Assembly: GCA_036245525.1 (NCBI GenBank)
Contig: BTPG01000005.1
Location: 120,178,417-120,242,416 of the forward strand
DNA: 64,000 bases
Direction of reading: 5' to 3'
Source of the DNA: Semisulcospira habei
Taxonomy: Eukaryota; Mollusca; Gastropoda; Semisulcospiridae
The position numbers and the translations under genes were made by a program. This document shows, piece after piece, positions 43,357 through 52,539 of the stretch (positions within the stretch are counted from its first letter, which is position 1; each line of letters begins with the position of its first letter). A model generated the notes under the pieces. The model saw only the letters and a program-made list of their open reading frames with translations. It made no database searches and had not been told where the DNA came from.

Positions 43357-44586
43357 ATGGCAGCGGGAGGATTTAATCATGAAGATTTTGAAATGGATGA
43401 CATGAATGTCTCAGATACCAGTATCACAGATATGACTGGAATGGTAACTACTTCTAGTATGTATCACGAACTGCTAAAAGATAAAGTAAACTCATTTTAT
43501 GACAGTGTTGGTGCCCACCCAGATGTAATAGATCCTAACCAGTTTGAATATGATAAAGGGCACTTATTTGTAAATACAGACAGAGGGAAAATATATCTAA
43601 CACATAAAAACAATTCTTCTAAGTTTAGAGCTTTAAGTACAATTAAAGGTGAAGTCGGTGGTAACTCCGGGTTGGCAAGGTACCTTGGAATTGGAGGGTA
43701 TCCTGTCACGCCAAGACTGGCTAGTGTTCTTCACGACACGCAAACAAAGTTGCCAACAGGGCAAGAGATTGAAATGGCACCAGTAACAAGCCTACCAGAA
43801 ATAGCAAACACAGTGATACAAGAAACCTCATTTACTGAAGGACAAATAAATGACGCTATGAAAACAATAGACGACCCACCTTTGTCAATGAGAGAGATTA
43901 TGGGCTTGGATAAATCACTGCAGACAATAAGAGGTGAGATGGTAAATAATGTAGCCAAACTAGGAGAGCTTGATAAACACATAGAACGAGAAAAAGAGAA
44001 ACTGGCTACAGCAGACAATGGAAATCTTGACACAGAAATAAAAGAAAGAATACAACACAGATTAAATGATTTGCAGATAGAAAGATCAGGACGGTTAGAA
44101 ACAATTAGTATTGGAAGACAAAAACTGAAATCACAGGTCAACAGAATTAGAGAAACTATTCAGAAAATACTTCACGAAGACACTACTCTGGCTGAGAGAC
44201 TTAAAACACTTTTCAGAGAGCAGGGTATCACAATTGCTAGTTTAATTACAGCTCTTGGATTTATTATTAGTACTGTAGTGTTAGCTGTCTCCGGTGGTTC
44301 AACACCGCCAGCCCCGGCACCACCAACCCCAGGCCCCCCGGCTCCAACTGACCCAAAAGACTTACAGTCATGGGTAAAAAAACAGTTGTCTCACATATCA
44401 GACTTGCTTAAGAAATTGGCTCTGAAAGCAATGGATGCTTTGCCTGGCATAATTGGCACTGTTGTCAGTTGGCTGATTAGTACAGCGGTAAAGGCAGTAG
44501 GGTTTATGGCAGAACATGTGTGGGCCTTTTTGGTTACAGTAGGAGGGCTGATGGTGGGTTATTTAATGAAACAGATAAAGAAGTAA
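43357..44586 (+). CDS. Conserved Polinton structural/membrane protein, 409 aa
   Basis: Intact. The N-terminal domain has YDKGHLFVNTDRGKIYLTHK and LARYLGIGGYPVTPRL. The centre (residues 165-275) is coiled coil with SMREIMGLDKSLQTIRGEMV and ETIQKILHEDTTLAERLKTL, running into FREQGITIASLITALGFIIS and a hydrophobic segment. A Pro-rich linker (STPPAPAPPTPGPPAPT) precedes a C-terminal pair of hydrophobic segments (LPGIIGTVVSWLISTAVKAV, AFLVTVGGLMVGYLM). I recognise the family from other invertebrate Polintons; the function is unassigned. Membrane insertion or virion-internal scaffolding fits the layout. Its 3' end overlaps the next convergent gene by 24 nt. Confidence 0.75.
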   Translation: MAAGGFNHEDFEMDDMNVSDTSITDMTGMVTTSSMYHELLKDKVNSFYDSVGAHPDVIDPNQFEYDKGHLFVNTDRGKIYLTHKNNSSKFRALSTIKGEVGGNSGLARYLGIGGYPVTPRLASVLHDTQTKLPTGQEIEMAPVTSLPEIANTVIQETSFTEGQINDAMKTIDDPPLSMREIMGLDKSLQTIRGEMVNNVAKLGELDKHIEREKEKLATADNGNLDTEIKERIQHRLNDLQIERSGRLETISIGRQKLKSQVNRIRETIQKILHEDTTLAERLKTLFREQGITIASLITALGFIISTVVLAVSGGSTPPAPAPPTPGPPAPTDPKDLQSWVKKQLSHISDLLKKLALKAMDALPGIIGTVVSWLISTAVKAVGFMAEHVWAFLVTVGGLMVGYLMKQIKK

Positions 44587-45828
44587 TATACCTAGTCCTG
44601 TGAGGCCTATTACCAATGCAGTTCTCTCTGACTCATGTGTGTCAGGGGTTGGTGTTGGATCCGGGGTTGACTGTACTGGTTGTATGAGTGCCGGTGTTGG
44701 GGCCGGGGCCGGGGGTGTTACCGTCTGTAATGATTTTAACGGCTGTACGTGTGTGGTTGTGGCCCCCAAGTTTACAGATTGATTAAGACCGAGTTTTCGA
44801 CCAACACCTGCAACAATGATTTCATTATTATAATTTGTTATTGTCCCCATTTGGAGTTGAAGATCAGATGGTAACATGTATAAACCGATGCCAACTACAA
44901 AGTCAACTTTTGATCTGGCATATCTTAAAACGTCTTGGTAGCATTGTATGCTTGATGGGAGATCGACTGTTGAATTAATTGAATCTTCAAGATTTGCAAG
45001 AAACTGTTTTTGTGCTTCAAATTTACCACTTCCATTCAAAATGTTTGATTTTGTTAGTGATTGTGCTCCTAGTAAACACCAGACATATGTTCTGATAGAC
45101 TCATTGACGCGCTCGACTCCTGCTTGAGTAAACCCGTCAGATTTATCTAAAATAAATGTGGTCCAGGCATTAGACTGTTTCTGTTCTATTGAACCTAACC
45201 AGACTTGTGATTTTGATGAGAATGAAGTGTAACCAGGGTAATAATCTTGAGGGTATTGTCTGTGACTCATAGCGTAATACAATGTACCCATGCCATTGTG
45301 ATCATCAAGTTTTTGTGTGAAGTCATACTTAGTGCTGATGTTAAATTCATTACAGATGCGTTCAAACGCTTTTATATCCATGGGGTTGTTATACCTGTTG
45401 AAACTGGATTCAGTGGGCAGTGGTGTATGCAGTTCTGACAGTATACGTCTAAGCTGGTAATAAACATGAAAACGATACACAGACCTAATCAGTTTGTTTG
45501 AGTGATTCAAGTGGTCTGTAAATGAAACCCCACAGCCAGTAGTTGAGCATAGTATAGCAAAGTTAAGTTGGTTTTGAAACATCTGTAGTGGACTTGAAGA
45601 CCACTTTCTTGCAGTTGAGTCATCTGTTATTGGAGGGTTTAGGTAATGGTCAAACGGATTTGGTACTTTGACTTGAAATAGATCTTGTACGCTTGCGTCA
45701 GACACAGCTATGTCGAGTTGATTTAGTTGAATTATTTTCTGTTCATAAGTAGGTGCAACATTATATTTGGCATCCACATTAAATTGAAATGCGTTCATTG
45801 TGGTAATGGTTGGTGATTTAAATTCCAT
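44563..45828 (-). CDS. Conserved Polinton protein, 421 aa, C-terminal anchor
   Basis: Intact. Features include MEFKSPTITTMNAFQFNVDA and VPNPFDHYLNPPITDDSTAR, then FAILCSTTGCGVSFTDHLNH and YRFHVYYQLRRILSEL. A central block reads NAWTTFILDKSDGFTQAGVE, RVNESIRTYVWCLLGAQSLT, DLPSSIQCYQDVLRYARSKV and DFVVGIGLYMLPSD. A Pro-rich linker ends in one membrane segment (ALVIGLTGLGILLLYLF), so it is probably anchored by its tail. The family is conserved in invertebrate Polintons, with no known role; a virion protein is likely. It is divergently arranged with the candidate minor capsid gene, 24 bp apart. Confidence 0.75.
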   Translation of the reverse strand: MEFKSPTITTMNAFQFNVDAKYNVAPTYEQKIIQLNQLDIAVSDASVQDLFQVKVPNPFDHYLNPPITDDSTARKWSSSPLQMFQNQLNFAILCSTTGCGVSFTDHLNHSNKLIRSVYRFHVYYQLRRILSELHTPLPTESSFNRYNNPMDIKAFERICNEFNISTKYDFTQKLDDHNGMGTLYYAMSHRQYPQDYYPGYTSFSSKSQVWLGSIEQKQSNAWTTFILDKSDGFTQAGVERVNESIRTYVWCLLGAQSLTKSNILNGSGKFEAQKQFLANLEDSINSTVDLPSSIQCYQDVLRYARSKVDFVVGIGLYMLPSDLQLQMGTITNYNNEIIVAGVGRKLGLNQSVNLGATTTHVQPLKSLQTVTPPAPAPTPALIQPVQSTPDPTPTPDTHESERTALVIGLTGLGILLLYLFH

Positions 45829-45852
45829 CCTTTTTTATATGAGATAATAAAA

Positions 45853-46563
45853 ATGTTTATTACCTTAACAAATCTTGACACAAGCAAACCAGTGTGGTTA
45901 ACTAATGGGATTGATAATCGTGATGGTAGCAAGGCTGCAGCTATCCATGAATTGTTCTACACAGTAAAATGGTTTAATGTAGAGGATGATATATATAATA
46001 AAGTAATTTTTGATGGTAAGACTGAAGCTATACCACCTGGGTATTATGACTTTTGTACTATAGCTGAATGGTTTCAAAGTAAATTTAAAATTAAAGCAAC
46101 TTTAAATCCAGCTAACCTACTTGTTACATTAGAATTTCTGAAACAAGATTGGTTAAAAATTTCAGATAGATTCGCATATTTACTTGGATTTTATATTGAC
46201 GAAGATTGGTGGAGATCAGATGATTTAGATGAAGCTATGTCTGGTATTATAACAATGAAGACCAAAAAACTTAAAATAACTGGAAAACGCCCTGTCAATT
46301 TGTCAGTACACACAGTACTAAATGTTTATTTGAAAGAACTAAACACATCTGAGAATGTTCACAATGGAAAGCCTTCAACTTTGTTGAGATGCTTACCTAC
46401 TGGAACTGCTCCGTATTGTGAAAGTGTGGTTGTTAGATTTCCTAATTTGCAGTTTAAGAAATTAGGTTCTAGTTTCTTTGAGTCACTGAGTATATCTGTA
46501 ACTAATCAGGATGACAAACCAGTTCTTATGCATGATTTTAGTGTTGTGTTGGAAATTAAATAA
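45853..46563 (+). CDS. Candidate minor capsid (penton-like) protein, 236 aa
   Basis: Intact, beta-rich and without membrane segments. Landmarks: YTVKWFNVEDDIYNKVIFDG, IPPGYYDFCTIAEWF and FAYLLGFYIDEDWW. Then come TVLNVYLKELNTSENVHNGK and PSTLLRCLPTGTAPY, with a final VTNQDDKPVLMHDFSVVLEI. The length and predicted all-beta nature fit a single jelly-roll minor capsid protein, as Polintons usually encode one near the major capsid gene. This is inference from position and composition, since no structure can be computed here. The ATG follows GATAATAAAA. The next gene starts 20 nt after its stop. Confidence 0.5.
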   Translation: MFITLTNLDTSKPVWLTNGIDNRDGSKAAAIHELFYTVKWFNVEDDIYNKVIFDGKTEAIPPGYYDFCTIAEWFQSKFKIKATLNPANLLVTLEFLKQDWLKISDRFAYLLGFYIDEDWWRSDDLDEAMSGIITMKTKKLKITGKRPVNLSVHTVLNVYLKELNTSENVHNGKPSTLLRCLPTGTAPYCESVVVRFPNLQFKKLGSSFFESLSISVTNQDDKPVLMHDFSVVLEIK

Positions 46564-46583
46564 TTTTATTTTTGTTTATAAAA

Positions 46584-47462
46584 ATGAGTGGTCTTGGTCC
46601 AAAGCCTAGAATCATACCAGTTGCATGTCCAGTAACAGAGTTAAAAGATTTGGCAGACGTACAGGATTTTGAGAAGGAAGGGGAAATTGGAGAAATATAT
46701 GGTTTTGAACTTGATTCAAATGGCATGTACAAGAGGAAAGTAATTGTTGACATGAAAGACGGTGAAAGACAGATTCCTAAACTTGGTCAGCTTCGTGATG
46801 TTACTGTACCTACTCCACCTGTAAATAATGTGCCCTACAACTTAATACATGTAGGTAGTAAGTGGGTTGTTTCACCTGTGCCTGCACCACCTCCAACAAT
46901 TGACTGGGACATAAAGATTGAATTTATTAGTCCTTATGTATACACTGATGACGAAGGTGCCTTAGTGTTTAGGAAGGTTGTTAACTCGGGGCCGCTTATT
47001 GTAAGCCTTGTTCCAAGTTTTGCCCCAGACAACAATAGCAGAGAAAAACTGAAAGTTGAAAATTATGAGAGACGGAGATATCTTCTTACAACTAGAAAGG
47101 GTAGATCAGATACTTCTGTTGTGTTTATGCCAGCAAGCTTAGTCGTGGCTAGAGAAGTGACAATAGTATTTGAAATTATCATGAAATCTGTTGCTTCTGC
47201 AAAAGAGGCAAATATAGCACAAGGAATTAAACTTACATGGAATGAAACAGTAACAGAATCATCAAAGGTCTTTATTGCCATTACAAAAAATAATGATGTT
47301 ATTAATGTTTCAAGCAGTATTCCCGCTGTCAAGGTGGTGGTTGACAAAGCAACTTTTGTTCGTCTAACTTACATAAACCTTGAACACATTGATCTTGTTG
47401 CATTTTATTATGCCAGCAAATTGTACACTTTTGAAGAGTTGCAAAATGTAATTGCTGATTAA
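46584..47462 (+). CDS. Polinton protein of unknown function, 292 aa
   Basis: Intact. The N-terminus MSGLGPKPRIIPVACPVTEL is followed by an acidic segment (DLADVQDFEKEGEIGEI), a Pro-rich linker near residue 100 (SPVPAPPPTIDWD) and a beta-rich C-terminal half (RRYLLTTRKGRSDTSVVFMP, VTIVFEIIMKSV, FVRLTYINLEHIDLVAFYYA). No catalytic motif and no membrane segment. I chose ATG 46584 over 46572 because it directly follows TTTATAAAA, the context of the other starts. It could be a structural or fiber-like protein; I do not recognise a named family. Confidence 0.65.
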   Translation: MSGLGPKPRIIPVACPVTELKDLADVQDFEKEGEIGEIYGFELDSNGMYKRKVIVDMKDGERQIPKLGQLRDVTVPTPPVNNVPYNLIHVGSKWVVSPVPAPPPTIDWDIKIEFISPYVYTDDEGALVFRKVVNSGPLIVSLVPSFAPDNNSREKLKVENYERRRYLLTTRKGRSDTSVVFMPASLVVAREVTIVFEIIMKSVASAKEANIAQGIKLTWNETVTESSKVFIAITKNNDVINVSSSIPAVKVVVDKATFVRLTYINLEHIDLVAFYYASKLYTFEELQNVIAD

Positions 47463-47491
47463 ATAAAAAAAAATATTTGTCAATAAAAAAA

Positions 47492-48577
47492 ATGGTAAAC
47501 TTCTATCCGCAACTACCGACGCTTGATCCGACTGAAACAAATGTGATGACTAAAACAACGCTTGCGCCTGATCCACATATGCCAATTGCTTCAGATAAAA
47601 CATTACAGGCAGATGCATTCAGATTAAATAATATTACAGAAGCTTTGAAATATTTGGAAAGTGAAGAAGCTAAGTACTCGCGGTGCAAAAGGAGGTATAA
47701 GTCAGTATTTAATTCTGTTCAAAACACTTCTAACCCCACCCGGGTCTGCCCTGGGGGACTTGGGTGGGGTTAGGTACTTTTTAGTTCCCAGGGTCACCCT
47801 GGTCAGCCCCACAGGGTGAGTTTTTCTCTCTATTCTGGGGCATGTGTTTCTGTCTACCCGAGGTCCATTCACCTGTATTTGCCTTTTTAAAACTCTCCCT
47901 ACTGTCTGCGCTGCCTGTAGCTCTTGATATTGGATGTGTGTTGCTAAATGGTCTTAGCTCTATTTAGGCCCCATGTGTTAGGTTTATTTAATGTATTTGA
48001 CCGGCTGGCGACATACATTCAATGTTCTGTTTAGTTTTTTTCACAAGCAGTGCAGGCACGTCCTGAGAAAGCCTTGTTGCCGTCGGGACGTTAAGCAATG
48101 TACAATCAATCAATCAATCAAAACACTTCTATGGCTATTGGTGCAGTTTCAGCTGGATGTTCTGTGGGGGGTATTGTTCTGTTTGCCACGGGAATTGGAA
48201 GTTTGGCTGGAATAGCAGTTGAGGGTGTTAGCGTTGCTACATGCCTAGCTTGCTTTGGTTTGGAGGCCTTGAACAAGAGGTTTCACACGAAATTACAGAA
48301 ACATGAAGCATTGAGTACGCTTGCTGGTGCAAAGCTGAGCAGTATGAAACTTATTATCAGTAAAGCGTTAAATGATAATTTTATTGATGACGAAGAATTT
48401 AAGCGAGTCCAGGATGATTTGAATAATTACAAAAAACAGAAGTCAGAAATACAGAATAAAATGCGTAGTCAATCTCCCGTGAATGTTGAAGAACTAAAGG
48501 CTAGTTTTTTAGCAGAGGGAAAAAGGATCGGTGTTCAGGAAACCACAGAAAAACGACACAATCTTTTAAACAAATAA
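47492..48577 (+). pseudogene. Polinton membrane-active-like protein gene, split by a SINE
   Basis: The 5' part (47492-47732) encodes MVNFYPQLPTLDPTETNVMT and a hydrophilic segment to VFNSVQNTS. After the SINE (47733-48117) the frame resumes within the duplicated target and runs to 48577. That part has a Gly/Ala-rich hydrophobic stretch (AIGAVSAGCSVGGIVLFATG, GSLAGIAVEG) and a charged helical tail (LNKRFHTKLQKHEALSTLAG, DDEEFKRVQDDLNNY). Hydrophobic Gly-rich proteins with this tail are conserved in invertebrate Polintons and may act on membranes, which is inference. The SINE adds a stop, so the protein is truncated in this copy. Confidence 0.75.
47733..48117 (+). mobile_element. SINE with ATCA tail inside Polinton gene
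   Basis: 385 bp from ACCCCACCCGGGTCTGCC to a (TCAA)n tail, flanked by the 14-bp TSD TCAAAACACTTCTA (47719-47732 and 48118-48131). A second copy with a duplicated head is at 57875-58373. The 3' end GTCGGGACGTTAAGCAATGT resembles tails of other invertebrate SINEs. No tRNA promoter boxes are obvious in the head. Confidence 0.9.
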
Positions 48578-48603
48578 AAATCAGATTTGGTAATCGTTTA
48601 TTA

Positions 48604-48696
48604 ATGTCATACACTTCACAGAAAAATGCCATGCCACTTACACCACTTGTACCTGATTATTTAACCCCATCTGCACCACCGCCAGAGTATTACTGA
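48604..48696 (+). CDS. 30-aa ORF with PSAP and PPEY motifs
   Basis: A short ORF 26 nt after the previous gene, MSYTSQKNAM...PSAPPPEYY then stop. The C-terminus joins PSAP (TSG101-type late-domain motif) and PPEY (WW-domain/Nedd4-type PPxY). The ATG follows CGTTTATTA, similar in composition to other starts here. Such motifs recruit host ESCRT or ubiquitin ligases in many viruses, and adenovirus protein VI uses a PPxY motif. The ORF is below normal annotation limits and could be chance; motif density is the argument. It is the last coding-like segment before the right TIR. Confidence 0.45.
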   Translation: MSYTSQKNAMPLTPLVPDYLTPSAPPPEYY

Positions 48697-48929
48697 GAAA
48701 AAAAAAGTTTTTTTATTGTCCTTGTATCTTGGCAAATCTGACCGAGTAAGTTGTGACTTAAGTCAAGTTGTTGTAAGAACTTATAAGAACTTACAGTAAG
48801 TAATTAATAAGTTCTTATGATAAGTAATTAATAAGTTCTTATGATAAGTAACTTAAAGGTTACCTCTGCAGGTTCTTAAAAGTTAGTTGTAACTTGCTAG
48901 TAACGTATAAAGTTTTACTTGAGAAAATC
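48697..48929. other. Polinton right non-coding region
   Basis: AT-rich, with a direct repeat TAAGTAATTAATAAGTTCTTA (near 48796-48841) in tandem. No gene. Confidence 0.6.
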
Positions 48930-49283
48930 GTGTTTCTCAGAAATCGACTCTGACAGGGGAGTGTGTAAAAAGTCATTAGTCTATTACAGAGCACTATAAA
49001 GATTTTGGTTTGATTTGAGAGAAACGGCCGTGTGTACGTTAATGACCGTAATTAGTAATTAATTAAGGTCAACTTAAGACAATGGGTCTCAGAAATGTAC
49101 TATTCTCGACTGGTAATGGTCATCATTTTTTTTTTAACAATGTGTGATTAGGTTTTGTCAGAGACAATAGTTAGAATCCGGGAAAAATGAAAGGTGACGT
49201 CACACGAGTGTTTTGTTATCAAAAAACGTGAAAAGTTGAAGATAAAAAAAATTGGTCCAAGTAAAGTACTATCTTGTATCTCT
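48930..49283 (-). repeat. Polinton right terminal inverted repeat
   Basis: Reverse complement of 31001-31390. It ends CTTGTATCTCT, directly followed by the TSD CCCGTA. Confidence 0.88.
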
Positions 49284-49317
49284 CCCGTATTCCAAGACTC
49301 TGAAGACTAGAATTCAG

Positions 49318-49783
49318 GTATGTTTCTATATATGTAGTATTGATAGTTGCTTAGTTAAAGACAGTATGCGTTGCTAAGAGTAATTTGCTTGTATAGTGTT
49401 GACCGGTTTGGTTTAGTTATGTTGGTTTAGAATTCTGTGAAGTAACCGGAGTTTTTGTATACAGTTGTTTACCGCGATAGATAACTAAAGGAATGTGAGG
49501 TGTGTATGTTTAAGCCGCTATGAAGATAGTACGTGGTTGGTTAAGCATAGTCTTTTCCAGTGTATAGAGTAGTGTATAGCAAGAGTTTTAGGCTATAGTC
49601 TGTTTCAAGATAGTGACAGAGATATGGGGGTGTTACGGAAGTAGACAGTTTATGAAGCATGTGTGTGTGTGTGAATGAACGTGTGAGTTATTTGTATCAG
49701 CCAGGTTATGTGACGTTTCTCATTGATCCAATATGTTGTGTGTTTAGCAAGTGTTACGTTGGGACTTTTGTTGTCGTATTCAG
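49318..49783 (+). other. 466-bp GT..AG segment present only in this LTR copy
   Basis: The LTR reads AGAATTCAG, then a 466-bp segment starting GTATGT and ending in CGTATTCAG, then AGTGCTTG. The LTRs at 2701 and 14105 read AGAATTCAGAGTGCTTG with nothing between. It therefore has exact intron-like ends. ATTCAG on both sides could also be a 6-bp TSD of an insertion. Confidence 0.6.
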
Positions 49784-50318
49784 AGTGCTTGTAAAGAGTG
49801 GAACGACGGACGCCGAGATGTCAGTCACAGGTGGGACCTAACGTGAGGTCATCCCTCCAGCTCTTCACTCAGAGCGAGTCTGATCGGGACCAAGATACCC
49901 GGATCACAGCGAGAACTGCGCAACATTACGAGTACGAGGACGTCCGTGCCAAAGAGACAGGATGGCAGGAAGAAGCGTACAACGAACGACTTTCATGCCT
50001 AGACGTGAGAAGGACCAACGTAACCAGGCAATAACATCAAACAGGTTGGAGACAGTGTGAAACTAAAGCCTAGCCTGGCCGAGATAGTGTGTGATGTGTA
50101 TGTGATGTGGATGCTGGGTGTGGGGAAAGGAGTGATGTATATAGCTTGATAGTTGTGAGCGTTTTTTCGTATATTTATCTTGTATAAAAGTCACTTTAGA
50201 AAGGGAGCCCGTGTGTTGAGTTTTACCGCATGAATGCGCTCGTCTGAGTCAGTGGCGGTGTATGCGTCTGTTGCGTGAGTCTGTACGTGCGACTGTGGGC
50301 AAGTCTGCATGCGTTACA

Positions 50319-52190
50319 CTGATGGATGAGATTAAAACTGCGATGGAACTAAGAGATCTATTAAAACAACAAAAAGTGCAAAAAACAGTGAAACATAGTT
50401 AAATCATTAGTACATAAAGCACAGAGGCAGTATGCTGAAAGATTATTGCGGGCGGCAGGTGATTAACACATTTACTAAAGGACAATCTAGCAAATCAACG
50501 AGTGTCCCCCCACACCTTACAGCTGATGTATTTAATGAACACTTTCTTAACATTGCTAAAACCCTGTCACAGACGAACACCAGTGAGCCAGGTGAATACG
50601 TATGTTCAGAACAATTGAAACAGCACAGTCAGATAAACGCTGGCAATACTTTCTCAGTTCCCCTAATGACTGTCCTTGGTGTAGGAAAATCTATAACCAA
50701 CATGAAAAGTAAAACATCTTGTGGTGTTTGACAGTATTAGCAGTAAAATCCTGAAAATTGCGCTCCCTTATATTGTTGAATCGTTAACCTTTATATATAA
50801 ACTTTTGATTCAAAAGAGCATGTTTCCCGATGAAATGAAAATAGCAAAAGTTACTCCTCTACCAAAAAAGCAAAGATCTGAGCGACCCAAGTAATTACAG
50901 ACCTATTTCAATCTTATCAACTGTGTCCAAACCACTTGAAAAGCATATACATAATCATTTACTTCAATTCCTGGAGGAAAACCACCCTATTAGTACAGCA
51001 CAATCAGCTTTTCAGCCTAAACATTCGTGTCAGACAGCCTTAACTCTCATAACCCACAAAATTAATGGCTTTTTGCCATAAATGAGTCCAAACTTTCAGG
51101 TGTAGTATTTCTAGATCTAAAAAAAGCCTTCGATCTTATTAACCACTCAATCTTACTAAAGAAGTTACCTTTATATCACATTGATTCAAATGCAATCGCT
51201 TTTCTCTCGTCCTATCTCTTAGACAGAATGCAGAAAGTGTTCTTGAATGGTAAATACTCAGCGAAAGGACTGGTGACCTGGGGTGTTCCTCAGGGATCCA
51301 CCCTAGGACCGTTATTATTCAACATCTTTATAAATGACCTTCCACTGTCAATATCACACCCCGATACAAACTTGTGAACTATTTGCTGATGATACATCAT
51401 TACATGTATTTAAAAATGTTTCAACCGTGAGCACTGTCCTCCAACATAGTTTAGATGAAGTGTCAACTTGGTGTGAAGAAAATCATATGATTATTAGTAT
51501 TCCTAAAACAAAAAGTATGTTGGTGACGACATGCCAAAAGCATCAGTGTGGTTTGCAACCCCTCAAGCTGTCCCTTCACTCTCAGCCCATAGAGCAAGTG
51601 ACAAAACATCGTTTGTTAGGAGTGACAGTCAACGAACAGCTCAGCTGGGAGCCTCAGATAGAAACTGCCTGTAAAACTATTTCGAAGAATCTCTTTTTAT
51701 TATCCAAATTAAGTCGTATAGTTGACACTGATGCTTGTAAACTATTATTTAACGCACACATCAAGACACATTGTAATTATGCTTCCAATATCTGGGACGG
51801 CTGTGGAGACATTCATTTGAAAAAAATTAATTCCGTTTACCGGCGAGGTATTAAGCTTATTCTTCCTGGTTCGTCCCCTACTGATGAAAGACTGAAGGCC
51901 CTTAATATCCTACCACTTAGTAAACAGTTGGAACTTAGATGCTTACTTGTGCAAAAAATTCTAAACAATGCCGCCCCTCCCTATCTCCGTGAGCTGTTTT
52001 CCCACATGAATAGATAGAGAACACGAGGAACAGCTTACTCCATCTCCCAAAACCGAGAATCGACATCTTCAAATCTAGCATATCATTTTTTGGTGCTAAG
52101 TCATGGAATAACTTGCCCTCTCATTTAAAGTCTATTTCAAAGTTATCTATTTTCAGAGCTCGCGTCCATAAATATCTGCTGTCGATGTGA
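50319..52190 (+). pseudogene. LINE-A ORF2, reverse transcriptase and 3' end
   Basis: Continuation of the ORF cut at 30740. Fragments in several frames include the RT entry region at about 50820-50960 and the GVPQGSTLGPLLF-like GVPQGST region at about 51290. Next come CELFADDTSLHVFKNVSTVS (catalytic F/YADD, intact) and HRLLGVTVNEQLSWEPQIET. The C-terminal block has NYASNIWDGCGDIHLKKINS, VYRRGIKLILPG and NILPLSKQLELRCL. Many stops show it is dead. A G homopolymer (about 52370-52390) and a (CAT)n tail follow. Confidence 0.75.
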
Positions 52191-52539
52191 ATGTTCTATC
52201 TTTCTGCTTAGTATGTTGCTCCAGCACAGCAGATTGCTGCAGATTATGTAATAGTTTGACTGTCTGCATTAACATGTCAGGTTCATACCAGTATATATTA
52301 TATTGTTTTAATTTCTTTTTGTATTTTATTTTTTATTATTTTATTTATTTATTTTTTCTGATGATCGTGGGGGGGGGGGGGGGGGGGGGGAATGGGTCTT
52401 TTTACTTATATGTTTTATCTTTTGCTTATCGTCTGATGTATTTTTATATGTGTAGAGTAGCAGGACAGTTTGGAAGATAGGCATTGCTATGCTTAAAACT
52501 TTTTATCCTGAATATAAACGTTTCATCATCATCATCATC

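Larger units (their letters stand above)
31001..49283. mobile_element. Polinton/Maverick, 18.3 kb (contains a 20-N gap)
   Basis: Bounded by inverted terminal repeats of about 350-390 bp starting AGAGATACAAGATAGTAC, flanked by the 6-bp TSD CCCGTA. It encodes integrase, protein-primed DNA polymerase B, an A32-like ATPase and capsid-like proteins, the diagnostic Polinton set. The interior is AT-rich (unlike the GC-rich DIRS elements), with genes on both strands, short spacers and small overlaps. The left 4 kb is partly decayed, with an inverted copy of the polymerase start next to a gap at 35167-35186. A SINE interrupts one gene. No cysteine protease was recognised. Confidence 0.92.
30742..50318 (+). 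mobile_element. Solo LTR (Gypsy family, longer variant) carrying a Polinton
   Basis: The LTR starts TGTGATGAAGCTC and ends GCGTTACA, like the LTRs at 2701 and 14105. It is flanked by TSD CTGA, with one extra C at 30741. Its sequence is split at CCCGTA (30995-31000 / 49284-49289) by the Polinton. No internal Gypsy region is present, so this is a solo LTR left by LTR-LTR recombination. It differs from the other two LTRs by about 20 percent by eye and by a 466-bp extra segment. Confidence 0.8.
22160..52539 (+). mobile_element. L2/CR1-like LINE (LINE-A), split by three insertions
   Basis: The 5' boundary interrupts the DIRS-A recombinase at 22159 and the 3' end is a (CAT)n tail at about 52519-52539. 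CCAGG occurs at both junctions and may be a short TSD. The element has ORF1 with an esterase-like domain (22401-23449) and ORF2 with endonuclease (29807-30740) and RT (50319-52190). Inserts are a Penelope-like element (23706-25962), LINE-B (26213-29116) and a solo LTR containing a Polinton (30742-50318). Without them it is about 5.6 kb, near full length. Confidence 0.75.

Noticed and set aside
48786..48850. Replication origin or iteron
   Set aside because: It is a two-copy AT-rich tandem repeat with no other origin feature; Polintons are expected to replicate from TIR ends.
31001..49283. Prophage or free viral contig
   Set aside because: Integrase type, TIRs, 6-bp TSD and insertion in an LTR identify an integrated Polinton in a eukaryotic genome.
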